Part shown: piece after piece, positions 28,962-37,348 of the stretch
Layout: every line of letters begins with the position of its first letter
Position numbering within the stretch: position 1 is the first letter of the stretch
Source of the DNA: Enhygromyxa salina
GTDB taxonomy: Bacteria; Myxococcota_A; Polyangia; Nannocystales; Nannocystaceae
Length of the DNA stretch: 61,150 nucleotides
Direction: 5' to 3'
NCBI RefSeq assembly: GCF_002994615.1
Contig: NZ_PVNK01000292.1
Location: forward strand, 1-61,150
Notes under the pieces: model-generated
What the model saw: only the letters and a program-made list of their open reading frames with translations
Told to the model about the DNA's origin: nothing
The model's database searches: none
Position numbers and translations under genes: made by a program

Positions 28962-29127
28962 CTAGCAGCCCGTGGTGCAATGCATCGTGTCGTCTCGCGC
29001 CGGAATTTTCGCCGAGGGCGCGAAGCCAAAACGCCGCTGTACCGGGCGTACTGCAAGTTTTGGCGACAAAGCCCTCGGCGAAAAGGCCAAGCGAGGCGGC
29101 GCGAGGCATTGCACCACGGGCTGCTAG
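28962..29127 (+). mobile_element. 166-bp CTAG-bounded near-palindromic element, copy 1
   Basis: The ends are CTAGCAGCCCGTGGTGCAA and its exact inverse. The interior is an imperfect long palindrome: CGAGGGC pairs with GCCCTCG and GCCAAAA with TTTTGGC, around a centre near GTACCGGGCGTAC. Same length and most of the same sequence as copies at 44301 and 59900. No protein gene inside. The right-hand CTAG provides the TAG stop of hisC. MITE-like; the enzyme that moves it is not identified. Confidence 0.8.
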
Positions 29128-30197
29128 AGCCCGAGGCCCGACGCGAGGCGGTCGAGGTCCTCGTCGGTGCCAACGCTGATCCGAAGGCAGCCTCCGAGCA
29201 TGGGCACGCCGGTCACATCTTTGACGTGAACACCGACCGCGGCGAGGCGGTCTCGGACCTCGTGAGCCCGCGCGTCATCGGGGAAGCGGACCAACACGAG
29301 GTTGCCGTGGGCTGGAAACACCTCGGCGTCGGGCAGACGCCGCAGCAGCTCGACGAGGCGCCCGCGGTTGGCGATCGTCGTGGCGATCATCTGAGCCTGG
29401 ACGTCGGCGAAGCGGGTCAGCGCGATCTCGGCGATCGCGATGCTCGTCTGCGACACGTTGTAGGGGTGGCGGACCTTGTTCAGCGCGCGCGCGAGCTCGG
29501 GCGTGGCGATGCAGTAGCCCACGCGCAGCGCCGCGAGGCCGATCTTGGACAGGGTCGCCATGTGAACCTGGTTGTCGGGGCCGTCGGGGTTGAACAGCGA
29601 ACAGCCCGGGTTGTAGTCCGCGTAGGCCTCGTCGATCACGAACACGGTGTCGGGGTGATCGCGGACCAGCGCGTGGATGAGCTCGGCGTCCCACAAGCTC
29701 GAGGTCGGGTTGTTGGGCCGGGCCAGAAAACAGATCGCCGCGCCATCGAGGGCCCCGCGCATGGCCGCCTCGTCGAGCTCGAGCGCGTCCGTCAGCGGGA
29801 CCGCGCGCACGTCCACGCCGAGCACCCGCGCGGCGTGGGCGTAGAGCACGAAGGTCGGGCTCGGGATGACCAGGTGTCCGGCCTCGGGTCCGCCCGACAG
29901 CGCGGTCAGCAGCATCGAGATGATCTCGTCGCTGCCGTTACCGAGCACGATGCGATCGGGGTCGCAGCCGTGACGCTCGCCGAGCACGCGTCGCAGGGTT
30001 TGGCCGGAGGTGTGGGGGTAGCGGTTGAGCTCGAGCTCGCGGACGACCCCGGCGATGGCCTCGCGGACCTCGAGCGGCCAGGGCTCGGGGCACTCGTTGG
30101 CGTGGAGGCGGCTCGGGGCGCGCGAGGGCGCGACGTCGTAGATCGAGAGCGCGGCGAGGGTCGGCCGCAGGTGGCGGCGCCAGGTGGGGTCACTCAT
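29124..30197 (-). CDS. hisC: Histidinol-phosphate aminotransferase HisC
   Basis: PLP-dependent transaminase of histidine synthesis. At 357 residues from the ATG at 30197 the length is normal. Signatures: LHANECPEPWP, NRYPHTSGQTLR, GNGSDEIISML, FLARPNNPTS, DEAYADY, and the PLP lysine in TLSKIGLAALRVGY. The ATG overlaps the hisD stop (ATGA), so hisD-hisC is a translationally coupled pair. The last codon and the TAG stop come from the 166-bp element, so the original C terminus may have been a few residues longer. Confidence 0.93.
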   Translation of the reverse strand: MSDPTWRRHLRPTLAALSIYDVAPSRAPSRLHANECPEPWPLEVREAIAGVVRELELNRYPHTSGQTLRRVLGERHGCDPDRIVLGNGSDEIISMLLTALSGGPEAGHLVIPSPTFVLYAHAARVLGVDVRAVPLTDALELDEAAMRGALDGAAICFLARPNNPTSSLWDAELIHALVRDHPDTVFVIDEAYADYNPGCSLFNPDGPDNQVHMATLSKIGLAALRVGYCIATPELARALNKVRHPYNVSQTSIAIAEIALTRFADVQAQMIATTIANRGRLVELLRRLPDAEVFPAHGNLVLVRFPDDARAHEVRDRLAAVGVHVKDVTGVPMLGGCLRISVGTDEDLDRLASGLGL

Positions 30198-31513
30198 GTG
30201 TTTGTCGGCTCCCGTGGCTTCAGTCGTCGCTCGACGGCGCGGGCGTGACCCTCGAGGCCCTCGGCCCGGGCGAGGGTGGTGATCGCGGCCGCCTGCTCGC
30301 GCAGCTGCGCGGGCCCGAGGGCGAGCACGCTCGTGTAGCGCACAAAGTCCCAGCACCCCAGCGGCGAGGAGAAACGCGCGCCGCCGGCCGTCGGGAGCAC
30401 GTGGCTGGGCCCGGCCGTGTAGTCGCCGGCGGCCTCGGGCGTCGACGGGCCCACGAAGATCGCGCCTGCGCGGCGGATCTCGGCTGCGAGCGCGGCGGGA
30501 TCTTCGACGAGCAGCTCGAGGTGCTCGGGGGCGTAGGCGTCGGCCTGCTCGGCCAGCGCCCGGCGGCTGCCGACGACGACCGCGGCGCCCTGATCGCGCA
30601 GCGCGGCGGTTGCGATCTCGCGTCGGGGCAGATCATCGAGCTGGCGATGCAGGGCCGCGCTGACGGCGTCGACCAGGGCCGGATCGGAGGTCAGGAGCAC
30701 GGGCGACGCGAGCACATCGTGCTCGGCCTGGCTGATCAGATCTGCGGCCACGAGCTCGGGGTCGGCCGTGTGATCGGCGACGACCAGGATCTCCGAGGGC
30801 CCGGCGATCGAGTCGATGTCGACGCGGCCAAACACCAGGCGCTTGGCCGCGGTCACGTAGGCGTTGCCGGGGCCGACGATCTTGTCGACCCGCGGGACCG
30901 TCGCGGTTCCGAAGGCGACCGCCGCGATCGCCTGGGCGCCGCCGAGTTGGAAGATGCGATCGACCCCGGCGAGGGCCGCGGCCGCGAGCACGACCTCGCT
31001 CGGGCGCGGGGTCAAGAGCACGACCTCGTCGACGCCGACGACCTTGGCGGGGATCGCCGCGTGGAGGACCGACGAGGGATAGGCCGCGGTCCCGCCCGGG
31101 GCGTAGACGGCCACCCGGGCCAGGGGCGCGACGCGGCTTTGGAGCTGCTCGCCCGGGGTGTCGCGGCCGCTGGTGACCAGGGCGCGGGCCTGGAGCTCAT
31201 GGAAAGACCGGACCCGCGCGGCGGCCTGCTCGAGGGCCCGGCGCAGGTCCGGGTCGAGCTGGGTCAGGGCCTCGGCGGCGCGGGCGGTGGGCAGCTCGAA
31301 GGTGTCGGCGGTCAGGGAGCGCTGCTCGAAGCGCTGGGTTAGCTCGATGATCGCCGGGTCGCCCTCGTTGCGGACTTGGGCGATGATCGCGCGGGCGCTT
31401 TGATCGGCCTCGCCGTCGAGGCCGAAGGAGCGTTCGCATAGTTGGCGCCAGCGCGCGGGGGGGGCGGCGTGGCGCAGGTCGAGGACGGGCAGGCCCGTGA
31501 ACGGCTCCGGCAT
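30194..31513 (-). CDS. hisD: Histidinol dehydrogenase HisD
   Basis: Catalyses the last two oxidations of histidine synthesis (histidinol to histidine), using NAD+ and zinc. At 439 residues it is full length. Signatures: YAPGGTAAYPSSVLHAAIPAKVVGV, GGAQAIAAVAFGT, KIVGPGNAYVTAAKRLVFG, DLISQAEHD, APEHLELL and GPSHVLPT. It opens the hisD-hisC operon. Its upstream region is filled by the repeat array at 31529-31993, so its promoter lies in or beyond that array. Other his genes are not in the window. Confidence 0.96.
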   Translation of the reverse strand: MPEPFTGLPVLDLRHAAPPARWRQLCERSFGLDGEADQSARAIIAQVRNEGDPAIIELTQRFEQRSLTADTFELPTARAAEALTQLDPDLRRALEQAAARVRSFHELQARALVTSGRDTPGEQLQSRVAPLARVAVYAPGGTAAYPSSVLHAAIPAKVVGVDEVVLLTPRPSEVVLAAAALAGVDRIFQLGGAQAIAAVAFGTATVPRVDKIVGPGNAYVTAAKRLVFGRVDIDSIAGPSEILVVADHTADPELVAADLISQAEHDVLASPVLLTSDPALVDAVSAALHRQLDDLPRREIATAALRDQGAAVVVGSRRALAEQADAYAPEHLELLVEDPAALAAEIRRAGAIFVGPSTPEAAGDYTAGPSHVLPTAGGARFSSPLGCWDFVRYTSVLALGPAQLREQAAAITTLARAEGLEGHARAVERRLKPREPTNT

Positions 31514-31528
31514 GGGGGCGGGACCTTA

Positions 31529-31993
31529 GCACCTGGCGGTGCCCCACCTGGCGGTGCCCTGCCCGAAGGTCCTGTCGCGGTGCCCTGCCCGAAGGTCCTG
31601 TCACCTTGCCCTGCCCGCGGTGCCCTGCCCGAAGGTCCTGTCGGCGAGCACCAGCACCTGGCGGTGCCCTGCCCGAAGGTCCTGCCGGCGCGGTGCCCTG
31701 CCCGAAGGTCCTGTCCGGCGGGCGGCGGGTAGCACCTGGCGGTGCCCTGCCCGTGCGCGGTGCCCTGCCCGAAGGTCCTGTCCGGCGGGCGGCGGGTAGC
31801 ACCTGGCGGTGCCCTGCCCGTGCCCGCGGTGCCCTGCCCGAACGAGGCGGTGCCGGGGGGCGGTGCCCTGCCCGCGGGTGCCCTGCCCGAAGGTCCTGTC
31901 CCGCACCTGGCGGTGCCCTGCCCGAAGGCGGCGGGGGCGGTGCCCTGCCCGAAAACAAGCGCGTGGCGGGGTGCCCTGCCCGAAAACAAGCGT
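31529..31993 (+). repeat. Short-repeat array (REP-like) upstream of hisD
   Basis: The 11-mer TGCCCTGCCCG occurs 15 times between 31554 and 31982, mostly preceded by GGCGG or CACCTGGCGG. Seven copies continue as AAGGTCCTG, and the last two as AAAACAAGCG. Unit spacing is irregular (about 14-50 bases), and a longer super-unit with GTCCGGCGGGCGGCGGGTAG repeats exactly (about 31711-31735 and 31780-31800). On the minus strand the core reads CCTTCGGG, which can fold as a CC-UUCG-GG hairpin. The same core occurs at 33115 on the other side of the transposase. All three frames are open in parts, but the peptides are just repeated Gly-Gln-Gly and are not real proteins. Confidence 0.85.
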
Positions 31994-32085
31994 AGGGGGG
32001 CTCGTGGGCTTAGCGAAGTCCCAACCGGTCTTCCAGCACAAAGAAGCGGGTCGCCGTGCCCGCCACGTACCATGCACCTACTCAA

Positions 32086-33057
32086 CTACGTGGCCCCGGC
32101 ACACCGCGCCGCGTACCGGCGCCACATCAACCACGTGCCCTGCGGAAACTCGACATCCCTCTCCCCGTCGAGCCAACGCTCCCTCGCCTCCGCGTAGGCC
32201 GCCTCGAACATCTGCTTGCGTTGGAGGGCCGCGATGCGCTTCCATTTGTCGGTCGCGGACACGGTCGGCCGGACCCCGAACAGATCCTCCGCGCCGGGCA
32301 TCGCAGCCCAGTGTTGTTTGCTGACGTTCCGCATCTTGAGGACCTTCTTCCCCTTCCTCTGCCGCAAGGCTTCGAACTTTTGCTCCCTCGCAGCGACTCG
32401 CTCGAGCACCAGGTCACGAAGTTCGTCGTCACTCAGCTCCGGCCGGACGTCCGGCCGCACGAGCCGAAGCGTCGCGGTGTTCGGGATGATGCTGCGGTCG
32501 CGCTTCGACGGAGTACGTGCGTCCCGGCGTTTCCGCCTCCTGGCTGGCTTGCGCCCCTTCGCTGCTCCGCTCCGGGCCCAGAGCCCGTAGGTCGGCTTTT
32601 GCACGACGATCTCATCGCCATATCGCATTCGCGCGGTTGTCACGCCTTTCCAGTGCCGCGCCTTGGTCACCAGATCACTCTCGCACGGGTTCGCTAGCGT
32701 GTAGACCGCGTGTTCGAGCAGTTTCTCGGCGTCTTGGGGCTCCACGAGGCAGTAGCCCTTCTCGATGTTGGTCCCCGAGATGCCGCGCAGGGCATTCAAG
32801 GCGCGTGAGGCCAAGGAGTTGAGATCCTCCATGAAATCGGGAAGGCACTTCGTGTGCGCGGTCATCAGCACGTGGAAGTGGTTGCTCATGTACACGACCT
32901 CGTGGATGGAAACGGGGTATTTCGAGCAGGTGTAGGCGAGCACGAACAGGAGCGTCTGCGTGACCTTTTCGGTCGGAACGAAGCGAAAACTCCGGCCTAC
33001 GGCGCGGCAGGTGAGGAAGGCGGTTTGCTGATCGTGGATGGATCGCGGCGGGGTCAC
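32086..33057 (-). CDS. REP-associated tyrosine transposase (RAYT, Y1 family)
   Basis: A single-strand HUH endonuclease related to IS200/IS605 TnpA. The HUH motif is in VVYMSNHFHVLM (about residue 55-66 from the GTG at 33057) and the catalytic tyrosine is most likely in LEHAVYTLANP. The C-terminal 120 residues are Arg/Lys-rich, as in RAYT proteins. Length 323 residues from the GTG at 33057; an ATG at 33138 extends it by 27 residues, but that extension reads through the flanking repeat. A repeat array lies downstream (31529-31993) and a single repeat upstream (33115-33130), an arrangement like known RAYT-REP loci. Integrity of the catalytic core suggests it may still be functional. Confidence 0.8.
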   Translation of the reverse strand: MTPPRSIHDQQTAFLTCRAVGRSFRFVPTEKVTQTLLFVLAYTCSKYPVSIHEVVYMSNHFHVLMTAHTKCLPDFMEDLNSLASRALNALRGISGTNIEKGYCLVEPQDAEKLLEHAVYTLANPCESDLVTKARHWKGVTTARMRYGDEIVVQKPTYGLWARSGAAKGRKPARRRKRRDARTPSKRDRSIIPNTATLRLVRPDVRPELSDDELRDLVLERVAAREQKFEALRQRKGKKVLKMRNVSKQHWAAMPGAEDLFGVRPTVSATDKWKRIAALQRKQMFEAAYAEARERWLDGERDVEFPQGTWLMWRRYAARCAGAT

Positions 33058-33114
33058 GCGAGGTCTATCGGCCGGCCTCGTCGAGGTTTGCAGGTTTTTT
33101 CGAGGAAGTGTCGC

Positions 33115-33130
33115 GCCCGAAGGTCCTGTC
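33115..33130 (+). repeat. Outlying copy of the array repeat
   Basis: GCCCGAAGGTCCTGTC is identical to the core in the array at 31529-31993 and in the same orientation. It lies just upstream of the transposase, which is thus bracketed by repeat copies. Confidence 0.8.
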
Positions 33131-33752
33131 ACAAACACGGTTCAGAGGGGGCGCGAGGCGCCTTCCTGGACACCGGCCCATGCTCCCTCCCGTCCCATGA
33201 CACACCGCCCCCCACGCCCGCGCACTTCACACTGCACCAGTCCTATCTAAGCGACCACCCCCGAGCACGACCGTAAACAGCAGGAACGGCGGCCACAGCG
33301 CCCACGCCACCCCCTGCACCCAATACAACAAGACCAATCGCCACGACCGCGTCACCACATGCCCAACCAACTCAAACTACCCCAACATCTACTTCCTCTC
33401 CTCCCCTCACCTCCTCTCCCACGCCCGACAGCAACAAAGGTCCCCAGTGCGCGCAAAACGGCGACCCAGAGCGCCCCTTTCGCTCCGTCCCCTCGACCAA
33501 ATTTCCGGCGCGAGACGACACAATGGGTTGCACCACAGGCTCCTCCTCCCAAGTGCAGTGACATCTGCGCCCCATCCCCCGAGCCAGACCCGCATGACCC
33601 ATCGCCAACATCCCGCTCACCCGTCCTGCTCCCGCATCCAAGCTCGTGCCCCACGACCCCAACCGTCCCCGCGAGGATCTCATCGCGCCGGTTGAAACTC
33701 CCCATCACCCCTCCAGCTTGACACTTTGATCCAGCGGGTCAGGCTCGACCCC
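33131..33752. other. Gene-poor stretch with remnants
   Basis: No convincing gene. On the minus strand 33227-33358 encodes 43 residues including RSWRLVLLYWVQGVAWALWP, which look like the end of a membrane protein, with a stop just upstream in frame; probably a remnant. The part 33360-33440 is pyrimidine-rich and low in complexity. 33430-33545 is a diverged copy of half of the 166-bp element. Base composition is less GC-rich than the neighbours, consistent with decaying or acquired DNA. Confidence 0.4.
33430..33545 (-). repeat. Diverged partial copy of the 166-bp element
   Basis: Segments such as ATTTCCGGCGCGAGACGACA and GGGTTGCACCACAGGCT align with the right half of copy 3 (59900-60065), including the conserved gcaaaacg-like centre, with many substitutions. 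The outer CTAG is lost (reads CTCCTCC). It is probably an old, decayed insertion. Confidence 0.5.
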
Positions 33753-36041
33753 ATGAGCGAGACGGCGACGCGTGTGGGAGTGGGCCGGCGTAACTTCCTC
33801 GTAACCTCCGCGTCTCTAATCCTCGGCCTTACCCTCGCCGGCAAGAACGCAGCAGCTGGTGGGAGCCCGCTGACCATCGTCCGAGGTGGCGACGCCAGCC
33901 CCGATCTCTTCATCGAGCTCCGCCCCGACGAGACCGTAGCGATCACCTGCCACCGTTCGGAGATGGGCCAGCAGATCTGGACCGCGATGGCACAGATCAT
34001 CGCCGAAGAGCTCGAGGCCGACTGGGACCGCGTGCGCATCGTCCAGGCCGTCGGTCACCCACGCTACGGAGATCAAAACACCGATGGCTCGCGCTCGGTC
34101 CGCTACAATTTTCATCGCCTCCGTGTCGCGGGCGGTGCGCTGCGCACCATGCTCGAGCGTGCCGCGGCGAAACGGTGGAAGGTGGCCCCATCCTCCTGTC
34201 GTGCCGTGCTGGGCAAGGTTACCCATCCGGCGACGAAGCGATCCCTCAGCTATGGCGAGCTGGCGGCCGATGCACGGGCCCAGCCCATCCCCGCCGAGGG
34301 CGAGATCGTCCTCAAAAAACGCGCAGACTGGCGCTACATCGCCAAGCCGGTGAAGTCGCTCACGGTGCCCCGCATCGTGCGAGGCGAGGGCACCTTCGGC
34401 ATGGACGTCCAGCTGCCGAACATGCTCGTTGCGGTCATCGCCCGGCCGCCCCAGGTGTTCGGCAAGCTCAAAAGCGTCGATGACAGCCAAACCAAGCAGG
34501 TGAGCGGCGTAGTCGAGACGGTCACGCTCGACACGCCCAAGCCGCCGGCCCACTTCCAGCCGCTCGGCGGCGTGGCGGTCGTGGCCCGCAACACCTGGGC
34601 CGCCATCCAGGGCCGCGAGATGCTCGAGCTGAAGTGGGAGGAAGGGCCCAGCGCGAACTACGACTCCGAGACCTTCGCGCAGGAGCTCATGGCCAAGGTG
34701 CGAAAACCAGGCGAGGTACGACGCAGGCGCGGAGACGTCGCGGCGGCCCTCGAGCGCGCGGCCGAGACGGTCGCGGCCGAGTACTACGTCCCGCACCTCG
34801 TCCACTCGCCGATCGAGCCGCCTGTCGCTACAGCCAAATGGGACGGCGACGAGGTCACCTGCTGGGCCTGTGTCCAGGCGCCCCAGGCGGCGCGCAAGGC
34901 CGTGGCGCGGGCGTGCGAGATCCCCGAGGACAACGTGACCATCAACGTGACCTGGCTCGGGGGCGGCTTCGGGCGCAAGTCGAAGCCAGACTTCGTCGCC
35001 GAGGCCGCGCTCGTTGCCCGCGCCGTCCAGGCGCCGGTCAAGCTGGTGTGGACGCGCGAGGACGAGCTAAAGCACGGCTACTACCACGCCGTGAGCGCCC
35101 AGCGCCTCGAAGCGGGGCTCGACTCCGAGGGGCGTTGCGTCGCCTTCCTCCATCGAACCGCCTTTCCCGTCATCGGCTCGACCTTCGAGGCGGGGGCCGA
35201 TCAGCCGAGTTGGGGCGAGCTTCGCCTTGGCGCGTCGGACACGCCATTCGCTGTTCCAAACCTGCAGCTCGAGACGGGTCGTGCCGATGCACACCTGCGC
35301 ATCGGATGGTTGCGCTCGGTCGCCAACATCTATCACGCGTTCGCGGTCCAGAGCTTCGTCGCCGAGCTCGCCCACGCGGCGGGGCGCGATCCCAAGGACT
35401 ACCTGCTCGAGCTCATCGGACCGCCGCGTCACGTCGACCCGAACGACGAGGGCGCCGAGTACGACAACTACGGCAGCTCGATCGTCGAGCACCCGATCGA
35501 CACGGCCCGCCTGGCCGCGGTGACGACGACCGCGGCGACGATGGCCGACTGGGGTCGCCCGCTTCCCAAAGGTCACGGCTTGGGGATCGCCGCCCACCGC
35601 TCCTTCGCCGCCTACGTCGCCACCGTCGTCGAGGTCGCGGTCGACGAAGCAGGCCGCCTCACCATCGTCGGCGTGTGGTCGGCGATGGACGCTGGCACGG
35701 TCGTCAACACCAACCACGCCCACTCGCAGCTCGAGGGCGGCACGCTCTTCGGCCTGTCGAACGCGCTCTACGGACAAATCACCGCCAAGCAGGGGATCGT
35801 CGAGCAGCAAAATTTCCCCGCCTGGCGGGTGATGCGAATGAACGAGGCACCCCGACACATGGAAACGACGATCATTGCATCCGACGCACCCCCGGGGGGC
35901 GTCGGTGAGCCGCCGACGCCGCCGGCCGCACCTGCGTTGACCAACGCCATCTTCGCAGCCTGTGGCCTCCGCGTCCGGCGGCTGCCCATCTTCGGACCCG
36001 ATCGCCGCGACCGTCTCGCGGTCGAGGGGGCCAAGCAATGA
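33753..36041 (+). CDS. Molybdenum hydroxylase large subunit, IorB-like
   Basis: A 762-residue xanthine-dehydrogenase-family subunit binding molybdopterin cytosine dinucleotide. A twin-arginine signal is visible (GRRNFLVTSASLILGLTLAG, Arg 12-13), so it is exported folded to the periplasm. The family arrangement resembles isoquinoline 1-oxidoreductase beta subunit: ALERAAETVAAEYYVPHLVHSPIEP, TWLGGGFGRKSKPDF, WTREDELKHGYYH, and the catalytic Glu in PPGGVGEPPTPPAAPALTNA. ATG at 33753 is chosen because the signal follows directly. It overlaps the 2Fe-2S subunit (ATGA). Substrate is unknown; aldehydes or N-heterocycles are family substrates. Confidence 0.9.
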   Translation: MSETATRVGVGRRNFLVTSASLILGLTLAGKNAAAGGSPLTIVRGGDASPDLFIELRPDETVAITCHRSEMGQQIWTAMAQIIAEELEADWDRVRIVQAVGHPRYGDQNTDGSRSVRYNFHRLRVAGGALRTMLERAAAKRWKVAPSSCRAVLGKVTHPATKRSLSYGELAADARAQPIPAEGEIVLKKRADWRYIAKPVKSLTVPRIVRGEGTFGMDVQLPNMLVAVIARPPQVFGKLKSVDDSQTKQVSGVVETVTLDTPKPPAHFQPLGGVAVVARNTWAAIQGREMLELKWEEGPSANYDSETFAQELMAKVRKPGEVRRRRGDVAAALERAAETVAAEYYVPHLVHSPIEPPVATAKWDGDEVTCWACVQAPQAARKAVARACEIPEDNVTINVTWLGGGFGRKSKPDFVAEAALVARAVQAPVKLVWTREDELKHGYYHAVSAQRLEAGLDSEGRCVAFLHRTAFPVIGSTFEAGADQPSWGELRLGASDTPFAVPNLQLETGRADAHLRIGWLRSVANIYHAFAVQSFVAELAHAAGRDPKDYLLELIGPPRHVDPNDEGAEYDNYGSSIVEHPIDTARLAAVTTTAATMADWGRPLPKGHGLGIAAHRSFAAYVATVVEVAVDEAGRLTIVGVWSAMDAGTVVNTNHAHSQLEGGTLFGLSNALYGQITAKQGIVEQQNFPAWRVMRMNEAPRHMETTIIASDAPPGGVGEPPTPPAAPALTNAIFAACGLRVRRLPIFGPDRRDRLAVEGAKQ

Positions 36042-36496
36042 AGCTCAGCATCGAGGTCAACGGCGATCGCCACGACATCGACGTCGATCCCGAGACGCCG
36101 CTCTTGTGGGTCCTGCGTGATGAGCTGCGCCTCACCGGCACCAAATACGGCTGCGGCGTGGCCCAATGCGGCGCCTGCACCGTGCACGTCGACGGCCGCC
36201 CCCGCCGCGCCTGCGTTGCGCCCGTGCGCTCGGTCGTCGACAAGCGCGTGACCACCATCGAGGGTGTCTCTGGCCCGACAGCCGACGCCGTGCGCAAGGC
36301 ATGGGTGTCGATCGACGTGCCTCAATGTGGCTACTGTCAATCGGGGCAGATCATGTCCGCCGTGGCGCTGCTGACGAAGATCAGGCGTCCGAGCGACGAG
36401 GACATCGATCACGCCATGAGCGGGAACATCTGCCGTTGCGCCACCTATATTCGCATTCGCCGCGCGATTCACCAGGCCGCCGGAGACGCGGAATGA
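36038..36496 (+). CDS. 2Fe-2S subunit of molybdenum hydroxylase, IorA-like
   Basis: A 152-residue electron-transfer subunit with two 2Fe-2S clusters: Cys 39, 44, 47 and 59 (YGCGVAQCGACTVHV, plant-ferredoxin type) and Cys 97, 100, 132 and 134 (CGYCQSGQ, NICRCATY). It has no signal peptide and is presumably exported with the Tat-dependent large subunit. ATGA overlaps join it to the genes on both sides, giving a three-gene coupled operon. Confidence 0.95.
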   Translation: MKLSIEVNGDRHDIDVDPETPLLWVLRDELRLTGTKYGCGVAQCGACTVHVDGRPRRACVAPVRSVVDKRVTTIEGVSGPTADAVRKAWVSIDVPQCGYCQSGQIMSAVALLTKIRRPSDEDIDHAMSGNICRCATYIRIRRAIHQAAGDAE

Positions 36497-37131
36497 AGTC
36501 CTTTTCCCGCAACCTGTGGGCCGCGACCAGCCTGTGCGTCGCCATCGGCTTGGGATGCGTCGTCAGCTGCCAGCGCTCGCGCCCACCTACCAGCGAGCCG
36601 ACCTGGCTGCCCGCCGATCGCGGGCTGCGGTCCGTGGCCGATTTCGCGGTCATCAGCGATGACGACGAGCGCTCGCGCGCCTTGTTCCTCGAGGTGGCCA
36701 AGGTCCTTCAACACGACCGCTGCGTGAACTGCCATCCTGCCGGCGAGCGCCCGCTGCAACGCAGCGGTGAGCCTCACCAGCCCCTGGTCGTCCGCGGCGA
36801 GGATGGCTTCGGTGCGCCGGGACTCGGCTGTGACACCTGCCACGGCGAGTCGAGCTACCTCAACATGCCCGGCAGCCCACACTGGCACCTCGCACCGCTC
36901 GAGATGGCGTGGGAAGGCAAGTCGGCCCGCGCGATCTGTCAACAGATCCAGGATCCCCAGCGCAACGGCGGGAAGTCCCCCGCAGAGCTCGCTCAGCACA
37001 TGACCCACGACGAGCTCGTCGCCTACGGCTGGGCGCCGCCGGAGCAGCTCGAGCCGGCCCCCGGCAACCAGCGCTTGCTCGGCCAGCTCTTCCAGGCCTG
37101 GCTCGACAGCGGCGCCGTCTGCCCCGAGTGA
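36493..37131 (+). CDS. Dihaem c-type cytochrome lipoprotein
   Basis: A 212-residue protein with a signal peptide ending in GCVVSC (lipobox-like). Two haem-binding motifs are present, CVNCH (about residue 78) and CDTCH (about residue 117), so it is a small multihaem cytochrome. A likely role is to accept electrons from the IorA/IorB-like enzyme in the periplasm and pass them to the respiratory chain. Start ATG overlaps the iorA-like stop. The C-terminal half (SARAICQQIQDP, MTHDELVAYGW) is typical of the cytochromes linked to such operons. Confidence 0.85.
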   Translation: MKSFSRNLWAATSLCVAIGLGCVVSCQRSRPPTSEPTWLPADRGLRSVADFAVISDDDERSRALFLEVAKVLQHDRCVNCHPAGERPLQRSGEPHQPLVVRGEDGFGAPGLGCDTCHGESSYLNMPGSPHWHLAPLEMAWEGKSARAICQQIQDPQRNGGKSPAELAQHMTHDELVAYGWAPPEQLEPAPGNQRLLGQLFQAWLDSGAVCPE

Positions 37132-37348
37132 CGGCGGCGACGAGTGGGAGCGCAAGCGGGCCGGACCTTCCGCCCAGCGCGGAGCAACGCCGTCGTCGAC
37201 CCCGGTGAGCAGGCGACCGACCGCGAGGCGAGCTGCGTAGACGGCCCCTGCGACAGCGCAGGGGCCCAGCGTCGTGCATTCGCGGCGCGAATACCTGTGC
37301 CTCGCGCGAGGATTGGTCCGTCGCACAGGCGTGCCTCAAGTTGGGTGC

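Noticed and set aside
28916..29173. Small proteins encoded within the 166-bp elements (similar frames in all three copies).
   Set aside because: The frames arise in both orientations from the palindrome, lack starts or ribosome sites, and depend on flanking DNA; element sequence conservation is not codon-like.
31529..31993. CRISPR array.
   Set aside because: Units are short, irregularly spaced and without unique spacers of constant length; no cas genes.
31339..32085. Open frames through the repeat array encoding Gly-Gln-Gly-Thr-Ala repeats.
   Set aside because: Open in several frames at once, only because the repeat lacks stops; no start site, no family, and the unit spacing is not a multiple of three.
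32056..32697. Plus-strand frame of 213 codons opposite the RAYT gene.
   Set aside because: Antisense to the HUH transposase, whose motif is clear.
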